This document shows, piece by piece, positions 52,793 through 58,128 of a stretch of DNA of 58,128 nt. The number at the start of each line of letters is the position of its first letter. Position 1 is the stretch's first letter. Below the pieces are notes generated by a model. It had not been told where the DNA came from, did not search any database, and was given only the letters and a program-made list of their open reading frames with translations. The stretch covers positions 1-58,128 of the forward strand of contig JAFAYW010000332.1 in NCBI GenBank assembly GCA_019240125.1, written 5' to 3'. This stretch comes from Alphaproteobacteria bacterium (GTDB lineage Bacteria > Pseudomonadota > Alphaproteobacteria > ATCC43930 > CGMCC-115725). The translations under genes and the position numbers were made by a program.

Positions 52793-54031
52793 ATGAGCCG
52801 TTCTCCCAGGATTGTGATCATCGGGGCCGGGATCGCCGGCCTGTCGACCGCCGTCGCATTGCGCCGGCGTGGCATCGAGGTCGCGGTTTACGAACAGGCC
52901 GACGCGGTTTCCGAGATCGGCGCCGGCGTGCAGATGACACCCAACGCGATGCGCGCCTTGCGGGCGCTGGGTGTCGAGGACGCAGCGATGGCGGTGGCGT
53001 TCGAGCCGGAGAGCCAGGTTCTGCGTAATTGGAAAAGCGGCCGGGTGATTTATCGCGCGCCGATGCGCTCGGTCTTCCGCGAGCGGTTTGGCGCACCCGG
53101 CTGCTCGTTTCATCGCGCCGATCTGCTGTCTGTGTTAGCCGCGCCACTGCCATCCGACATCATTCATCTCGGCGCTCGCTGCGTCGGGGTCGAGACCCGC
53201 GGCCGGGGCGCCACGGCGCGTTTTGCCGATGGTTGTGCGGCGGAAGGCGACATCGTGGTCGGCGCCGATGGCATTCATTCGACGTTACGCCGGCAAATGT
53301 TCGGTGCCGACATGCCGCGCTTCACCGGTTGTATGTGCTGGCGCGGCCTGGTGCCGGCCGATCGCATCCCCACGGGCCTGATCGAGCGCGCCTCATCGAA
53401 CTGGCTCGGGCCCCACGGGCACGTCGTGCATTACTATGTCCGGCGCGGCGAGATGGTGAACTTCGTTGCCATCCACGACACCGAGGAATGGACCGAGGAA
53501 TCGTGGATTCGCGAGGCCGACCGCGACGAGCTGATGGCGACGTATGCCAGATGGCACCCAGATCTATTGCGCCTGTTCGAATGCAGCGACCGCTATTTCA
53601 AATGGGGGCTGTTCGACCGCGATCCGCTGCCACGCTGGACCGACGGCCGGGTGACGCTGCTCGGCGACTCGGCGCATGCAATGCTGCCGTTTCTGGCGCA
53701 GGGGGCGGCGATGGGTATCGAGGATGGCTGCGTCCTGGCCGAGGTCATCGCGCGCTCGCCCGACGATCTCGACGGGGCTTTGCGCGCCTATGAGGCCTTG
53801 CGCGTGCCGCGAACCCGGAGGGCCGTGCTGGGCTCGCGCGAGCGGGCCAAATTGAACCACCTGCCCTCGCGCTGGGCGCGCTTCAAACGCGATCTCGAGT
53901 ACACCGTGCGGCGCCTGTTCTACCCCGACGGCACGGTGCATCGTACTGCCTGGCTTTATGGCTATGACGTGATGGCCGAAGAGCATTACGCCAGCCTCGC
54001 GCCGGCGGCTGGCGAGGCCGTTGCGGCGTGA
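52793..54031 (+). CDS. FAD-dependent monooxygenase, salicylate hydroxylase-like
   Basis: 412 residues of the class A flavoprotein monooxygenase fold. The motifs are IIGAGIAGLSTAVALRRRG (FAD dinucleotide fold, residues 9-27), VVGADGIHSTLRR (DG motif), and VTLLGDSAHAMLPFLAQGAA (GD motif). Such enzymes hydroxylate aromatic acids using NAD(P)H and O2. The start at 52793 has only a weak AGGA upstream. Its last four bases are shared with the GNAT gene start (GTGA). Confidence 0.9.
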   Translation: MSRSPRIVIIGAGIAGLSTAVALRRRGIEVAVYEQADAVSEIGAGVQMTPNAMRALRALGVEDAAMAVAFEPESQVLRNWKSGRVIYRAPMRSVFRERFGAPGCSFHRADLLSVLAAPLPSDIIHLGARCVGVETRGRGATARFADGCAAEGDIVVGADGIHSTLRRQMFGADMPRFTGCMCWRGLVPADRIPTGLIERASSNWLGPHGHVVHYYVRRGEMVNFVAIHDTEEWTEESWIREADRDELMATYARWHPDLLRLFECSDRYFKWGLFDRDPLPRWTDGRVTLLGDSAHAMLPFLAQGAAMGIEDGCVLAEVIARSPDDLDGALRAYEALRVPRTRRAVLGSRERAKLNHLPSRWARFKRDLEYTVRRLFYPDGTVHRTAWLYGYDVMAEEHYASLAPAAGEAVAA

Positions 54032-54783
54032 CCCGGCGCAAGCTTGGATGGCGGGTCGAGGAGACCTGCTTCAACGCTTTCCCATCGCTCAAACAGGTCC
54101 TGCTCGGCGATTGGCTGTTGCGGTTCAGCAAGGGCGTATCGCGCCGCGGCAACTCGGTGAACCCGCTCCGGCCCGCATGCAGTGACGCGCCAGAGGTCAT
54201 CCCGCTATGCGAATCGATCTACCAGGCACAGAGACAGCCGACGATATTTCGCGTGCCGTCCCTCGTCGATCCAGCGCTCGATCGCGAGCTGGCGGCACGC
54301 GGCTACACCGCCGAGGGCGAAACCTGCGTGTTGTACGGCGATCTGGCGCGCCTGCAAGGTGCGGCGGACCCGCAGGTGCAGCTTCTCACCGCACCGATAC
54401 CGGAATGGCTGGGCGCAATGGTGACATTGCAGGGCTACGGCCCGGCGCAGCGCGAGGTCTACGAACGCGTCGTCGGCGCGATCGCTGTTCCGGTGCGTTT
54501 TGCGCTTTTGGAGAGCGACGGTGCCCCCGCCGCGTTGGCCTTTGGGGCGCTTCACGATGGGCTGTTGTGCTATGAGTCGGTGATCACCGCCCCGGCACAG
54601 CGCCGCCGCGGCCTCTCCCGCCGCGTTATCGCGACGCTCGCCGCCTGGGCACGTGACAGCGGCGCCACCGGTGCCTGCCTGCAGGTGCAGTCCGACAATA
54701 CACCGGCCCGGGTGCTGTACGATGCATTCGGCCTGACCCGCGAACTGCACCGCTACCACTATCGCCGCGAACCCTCCGCCTAA
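54028..54783 (+). CDS. GNAT family N-acetyltransferase
   Basis: A 251-residue protein whose C-terminal half carries the GNAT core: FGALHDGLLCYESVITAPAQ, then the acetyl-CoA pyrophosphate loop RRRGLSRRVIATLA, and LQVQSDNTPARVLYDAFGL. The N-terminal half (ETCFNAFPSLKQVLLGDWLL) is also typical of a paired GNAT-like subgroup. The start is GTG within the monooxygenase stop (GTGA), indicating coupled translation. Its stop codon overlaps the convergent TcuA stop by four bases. The substrate is unknown. Confidence 0.85.
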   Translation: MTRRKLGWRVEETCFNAFPSLKQVLLGDWLLRFSKGVSRRGNSVNPLRPACSDAPEVIPLCESIYQAQRQPTIFRVPSLVDPALDRELAARGYTAEGETCVLYGDLARLQGAADPQVQLLTAPIPEWLGAMVTLQGYGPAQREVYERVVGAIAVPVRFALLESDGAPAALAFGALHDGLLCYESVITAPAQRRRGLSRRVIATLAAWARDSGATGACLQVQSDNTPARVLYDAFGLTRELHRYHYRREPSA

Positions 54784-56273
54784 CGCGCCATCCGTACATA
54801 CGCCGCCGCACTTTTCCCGGCGATGCGGCCAAAGACGGCGCCGGCCATCAGCCCGGTGCCGCTGGCGTAGTTGTGGTAGTAGAGGCCGCCGACCATCTCG
54901 CCCGCGGCGAATAGGCCGGGGATCGGCATGCCGGATGTATCCTCGATTTCGGCTGAGTTGGTGATCTTGACGCCGCCAAAGGTGAAGGTGATGCCGGTCG
55001 TCACCCCATAGGCCTCATAGGGCGGCGTGTCGAATTGCTGGGCCCAGTTGGTCTTGTCGATCGCCAGCCCCGTTGTGCGCAGCCCGTCATGGACGTTGGG
55101 GTTGAATGGCACATCCGGCCGTGGCGCTCCATTAAACGCGCGCATCGTTTCGAGGAACCCGCGCGGGTCGACGCCTTCAAGCTTGCCCGCCAGTTCCTCG
55201 AGCGTGTCGGCTTTTTCCTTTGTGGTGCGCGGTATGCGGTATTCGTCGCGCAAAAGGTGGACGGTTTTCTGGTCGAAGATCTGCCAGGCGAACATGCCCG
55301 GCTGCTTGAGGATTTCGCCGCCATATTTGGCGTAGGTGTAGCTGTGGAAATCGGCGCCCTCGTCCAGGAAACGCTGGCCCTTTGCGTTGACGACGATGCC
55401 GTAGGGATAGCCGTGCTTCTGAAAGCGGTCGCCGACATCGAGGTCACCGACCGGCGGCGCGTTCATGTCCCACGCGCAGGCATGCGCACCCGACCAATGC
55501 CCCGCCGTCGCGGCGCCGATATCGAGCGCCATCCGCAGCCCCTGCCCCGTGTTGTAGCGCGAGCCGCGCACCTTGGCCAAATCCCAGCCCGGCCCGAGAT
55601 AACGCGCCCGCATCTCGGTATTCGCCTCAAACCCGCCGGCAGCCAGTACAACCGCTTTCGAGCGCAGATCGACCAGCCTCCCCTTGTGCCGCACCCGCAC
55701 CCCGGCGACACCGTTATCACCCTGCAACAGCGCCACGGCCGGCGTCTCATAAAGGATCGCGATCTGCTCGTGCGCGGCGCGCGCGCCGAGTGATTTGATC
55801 AATTCCTTGCCGCCGCCCCATATGTGGCAGGCGAGGCCGCCCCAGAATTTGAATTTTCCGTCGACCTTAAAGGCCTGCCGCCCCAGCCCGAGCTGAAACC
55901 GCACCCCCTTTTCGCGCATCCACAGCCCGGCGTCGAAGCTCTGCGTGATCAGGATTTCGGTCAGGTCGGGGTCGCTGCGGTATTCGGTCAGGCGGCCGAC
56001 ATCATCGTAATACTGTTCCTCGGTATAGGTGCCGACATCGACATTGCTGAGCTCGTGATCGTTGATGTCGGGGATCAGCCGCGCCAGATCGTCAAACCCG
56101 TGATAGACGATGCGCCACGCGCCGCCGGTAAACGCGGAATTGCCGCCGCGGTAGTGCTCCGGTGAAATCTCCAATTGCAGCACCGAGGCACCGTTTTCCC
56201 GCGCCGACAGCGCGCCGACGGTCGCGGCATTGCCGGCGCCGACAACGATCACATCAACTTCCGGCATGTCCAT
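54780..56273 (-). CDS. tcuA: FAD-dependent tricarballylate dehydrogenase TcuA-like
   Basis: A 497-residue flavoprotein of the fumarate reductase/succinate dehydrogenase family. It has VIVVGAGNAATVGALSAREN at the N-terminus, HYRGGNSAFTGGAWRIVYHG, VVLAAGGFEAN, and the C-terminal LFAAGEMVGGLYYHNYASGTG, which match the TcuA type. TcuA oxidises tricarballylate to cis-aconitate. The partner genes tcuB, tcuC and tcuR are not adjacent, so it may oxidise a different tricarboxylate. GGGAG seven bases before the ATG at 56273 supports this start over the longer frame. Confidence 0.88.
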   Translation of the reverse strand: MDMPEVDVIVVGAGNAATVGALSARENGASVLQLEISPEHYRGGNSAFTGGAWRIVYHGFDDLARLIPDINDHELSNVDVGTYTEEQYYDDVGRLTEYRSDPDLTEILITQSFDAGLWMREKGVRFQLGLGRQAFKVDGKFKFWGGLACHIWGGGKELIKSLGARAAHEQIAILYETPAVALLQGDNGVAGVRVRHKGRLVDLRSKAVVLAAGGFEANTEMRARYLGPGWDLAKVRGSRYNTGQGLRMALDIGAATAGHWSGAHACAWDMNAPPVGDLDVGDRFQKHGYPYGIVVNAKGQRFLDEGADFHSYTYAKYGGEILKQPGMFAWQIFDQKTVHLLRDEYRIPRTTKEKADTLEELAGKLEGVDPRGFLETMRAFNGAPRPDVPFNPNVHDGLRTTGLAIDKTNWAQQFDTPPYEAYGVTTGITFTFGGVKITNSAEIEDTSGMPIPGLFAAGEMVGGLYYHNYASGTGLMAGAVFGRIAGKSAAAYVRMAR

Positions 56274-56564
56274 CTGGCGGCTCCCAATCGTCTCGTTGGC
56301 CCCATCCCTACCGCACCGGCTCGCTGGGTGAAAGGATCGCCGCACATTCGGCAGCGCCTCACGATAGTCCCGACGCTGTCGAGGGGAGCATGCCCCAGGC
56401 ACAACTCCGGCGATTGTTCAACATGACACGCCACCTGTTATATCAGGGCAAGAACAGGTGAAATTCGCTTACTAGTTGCATTCAACGACCTATCACTGGT
56501 ACGGCCGCCACACGTGGCGTCCGGAACATAAATAGAACATTGAAGGGAGCGGCGCAAGGTGCGC
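56274..56564 (-). other. Intergenic region upstream of tcuA
   Basis: This 291-base gap holds the presumed tcuA promoter and the end of the chromate transporter operon. I see no gene and no clear terminator. The stretch at 56440-56540 is relatively AT-rich (ATATCAGGGCAAG, CATAAATAGAACATTG). Confidence 0.4.
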
Positions 56565-57098
56565 TCACACCAACCCAGACGCCCCGAGCGCGCCGGCGGC
56601 CGCGAGCATCCACAGCGGATTAAGGCGCGTCGTCAGCAACAGCAGGGCCGCGGCCACGCTGATCGCCACCGCCGGCCAGCTCTTATCCGCGGTCTGCGCC
56701 ATCACTGTGCCGCCGGCGACGATCAATCCGCAGGTCAATGGCACAAGGCTCGCGCGGGCGACGCTCTGCCAGGTGAAACCGTGAAACCGGTTCCACAGCC
56801 GATAGCCGAGATAATAGGTCGTGCAGGCGGGAACGGCGATCGCCGTCGAGCCGGCCAGCGCGCCGGGCACGCCGGCCAATTTCCAGCCGATCAGCCCCAT
56901 CATCATGATCATGTTGGGGCCGGGGACCGTCTGCGCCAGCGCAAAGACATCGGCGAAATCGCGGTCGGTCAGCCACCCATTGGCAATGACGACATAGTCC
57001 CGGATATCGGGCAGCACCGGCGGCACCCCGCCAAAGCTGATCAGCGACATCGCCGCGAGAAATACCGACAGGCGGGCGAGCGGTGGCAGCCCGCTCAC
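56565..57098 (-). CDS. Chromate transporter, short-chain ChrA half (second subunit)
   Basis: A 177-residue membrane protein covering one ChrA domain, with SLISFGGVPPVLPDIRDYVV at the N-terminus, the signature ALAQTVPGPNMIMMMGLIGW, and about six hydrophobic segments. Short-chain ChrA proteins come as pairs that act together in chromate efflux or a related anion transport. The start is GTG at 57098, overlapping the partner gene stop (GTGA). The longer ATG frame lies in the partner gene out of frame and is rejected. Confidence 0.88.
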   Translation of the reverse strand: MSGLPPLARLSVFLAAMSLISFGGVPPVLPDIRDYVVIANGWLTDRDFADVFALAQTVPGPNMIMMMGLIGWKLAGVPGALAGSTAIAVPACTTYYLGYRLWNRFHGFTWQSVARASLVPLTCGLIVAGGTVMAQTADKSWPAVAISVAAALLLLTTRLNPLWMLAAAGALGASGLV

Positions 57099-57670
57099 CG
57101 TGTCGCCTTTCGCGTCAGCAGCGTGGTTCCGACACTCAGAGGCACCAAGCCGAGCAACACCAATAGCAACGGCAGTCGCGCGAGCGTCAGCCCGGCAAAG
57201 GCAAGCGCGGCAAGCGCCACGGTCGGCAAATGATGCGAGCGCCCCCGCAATAGCCGCAGCCCGGTCGCGATCATCAGCCCGGCGGCGGCGGCAGAAATCC
57301 CGCGCAACACGTGCTGAACCGGCGGATTTCCCGCCTGCCCAAACAGCAATACCCCCAGGCTGATGCCAAACGCGCCGGGAATCACGGCAAACCCGAAAAA
57401 CGCGGTCAGCGCCCCGGCAAACCCGCGTGTTTTTGTGCCGATGCAGATCGCGATGCCGACCACATTCGGCCCCGGCATGAACTGGCACAGCGCCAGCACA
57501 TCGGTGAATTCCGCCTCGCTGAGCCAGCCCCGCCGCTCGACCGCCATCCGATGCGCCAGCGCGATACCGCCGCCAAAACCCAGGAGTGATAACTTAAGGA
57601 ATTCGAGGAGAAGGGTTGGAAGCGAAGGGCGATGCCGCGCGGCATCACCCGGTGAGTCAGCCACTGTCAC
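57095..57670 (-). CDS. Chromate transporter, short-chain ChrA half (first subunit)
   Basis: A 191-residue membrane protein, partner of the gene at 56565. It has the N-terminal FLKLSLLGFGGGIALAHRM (the GFGG motif), the signature ALCQFMPGPNVVGIAICIG, and about six hydrophobic segments. The start codon is uncertain. GTG at 57670 has GGAG about seven bases upstream; GTG at 57664 and ATG at 57769 are alternatives. Function is predicted from family only; chromate resistance is not assured. Confidence 0.85.
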   Translation of the reverse strand: MTVADSPGDAARHRPSLPTLLLEFLKLSLLGFGGGIALAHRMAVERRGWLSEAEFTDVLALCQFMPGPNVVGIAICIGTKTRGFAGALTAFFGFAVIPGAFGISLGVLLFGQAGNPPVQHVLRGISAAAAGLMIATGLRLLRGRSHHLPTVALAALAFAGLTLARLPLLLVLLGLVPLSVGTTLLTRKATR

Positions 57671-57707
57671 TGCCTCGCTCCGCGGAACAGCGACGTGACC
57701 AAGGCGG

Positions 57708-58091
57708 TTACAATCGGTCCTTGTGTTCGACGAGCTTCCAGAAAGTGTTTTTGTGGCTGATCTTGTCACCGGTAAAGCGATAGATGTCGCAGCCCTGATA
57801 GTTCAGCTCTTCACCGTCGGTGCCCCTGCCGCGCACGGTCCAGATCGAAATCGCCTTGTCACCGGCCAGAATATACTCCTCGTTCTCCCAGCGCATGTCG
57901 GGGATTTGCTTGAAGCGGTCGGCGAGCGCCTGGCGGATCGCCGCTTTGCCTTTCAGCGTGCGGCCGACCGATTCCGGTCCGCGCGCCAGACAGAACACCC
58001 CGTCATCGGTAAAGCAATCGACGATGCGCTCGACATCGCGGCTGTTGAACGCGGCGGAGATCGCACGCATCAACTCCATTGTAACTGCCAT
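57708..58091 (-). CDS. SnoaL-like / nuclear transport factor 2 family protein
   Basis: A 127-residue protein with the cystatin-like fold of the SnoaL family, with ISAAFNSRDVERIVDCFTDD at the start, the pocket-facing GKAAIRQALADRF, and a strand pair ending in ISHKNTFWKLVEH. Members act as polyketide cyclases, dehydratases or simply small-molecule binders. GAGGAG lies nine bases before the ATG at 58091. It is upstream of the chromate pair with a gap of 37 bases, so co-transcription is possible. Confidence 0.88.
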   Translation of the reverse strand: MAVTMELMRAISAAFNSRDVERIVDCFTDDGVFCLARGPESVGRTLKGKAAIRQALADRFKQIPDMRWENEEYILAGDKAISIWTVRGRGTDGEELNYQGCDIYRFTGDKISHKNTFWKLVEHKDRL

Positions 58092-58128
58092 AGGCGTTCA
58101 CTCCTCATAGTGGGATCACCAGCAGCGT

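Overview
The window is a high-GC chromosomal segment that most likely comes from an alphaproteobacterium. I infer this from the hemD – mitofilin-like – hemY cluster next to a tRNA, the several ACS-family MFS transporters and molybdenum hydroxylase genes, and the predominance of alphaproteobacterial-looking protein families. The genus is not resolvable by eye. There is no phage, transposase or CRISPR array. Repeats are limited to small dispersed palindromes.

Layout. Positions 1-7360 are catabolic: an ACS-type MFS transporter, a PuuE-type deacetylase, and a Rieske ring-hydroxylating oxygenase (alpha, beta, a 64-residue companion and a 3-hydroxyisobutyrate-dehydrogenase-type enzyme). Positions 7400-9760 hold small genes: a 62-residue peptide with a double-glycine leader and its own terminator, a YfbU-family protein, rpsT and a small secreted Cys protein. 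Positions 9871-24198 form a carbohydrate/glycolipid island. A GT9-like transferase and inositol-3-phosphate synthase lie on the plus strand. Nine tightly overlapping minus-strand genes follow: two nucleotide-sugar epimerases, a B12-binding radical SAM enzyme, four glycosyltransferases, a CmoB-like methyltransferase and a glycoside-hydrolase-like protein. A divergent SDR plus zinc alcohol dehydrogenase pair closes the island. Positions 24252-28456 carry tRNA-Thr, the heme genes hemY, mitofilin-like and hemD, and thiE.

Positions 28573-33045 carry a small secreted protein and a four-gene xanthine-dehydrogenase-family operon (FAD, 2Fe-2S and Mo subunits plus a MoaD/ThiS-like carrier). Positions 33168-41756 hold arfB, a DUF488 protein, an AI-2E permease with an extra C-terminal domain, clpB with a visible heat-shock promoter, an EAL/degenerate-GGDEF protein and an SDR. 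Positions 41838-58128 are accessory and catabolic: a DUF3617 protein, a haloacetate-dehalogenase-type hydrolase between two ACS transporters, two conserved proteins of unknown function, a BLUF photoreceptor, a sugar-type ABC importer lacking a local ATPase, a flavin monooxygenase with a GNAT partner, TcuA, a split chromate transporter pair and a SnoaL-like protein.

The most noteworthy system is the nine-gene glycan cassette. Its last gene appears to encode a circularly permuted clan GH-A TIM barrel: the protein starts at the catalytic NEP strand and ends with what are normally strands 1-3. Other points of interest are the orphan double-glycine peptide, a hemY stop codon supplied by the D-arm of tRNA-Thr, and a MoaD-like tail encoded inside its own terminator stem.
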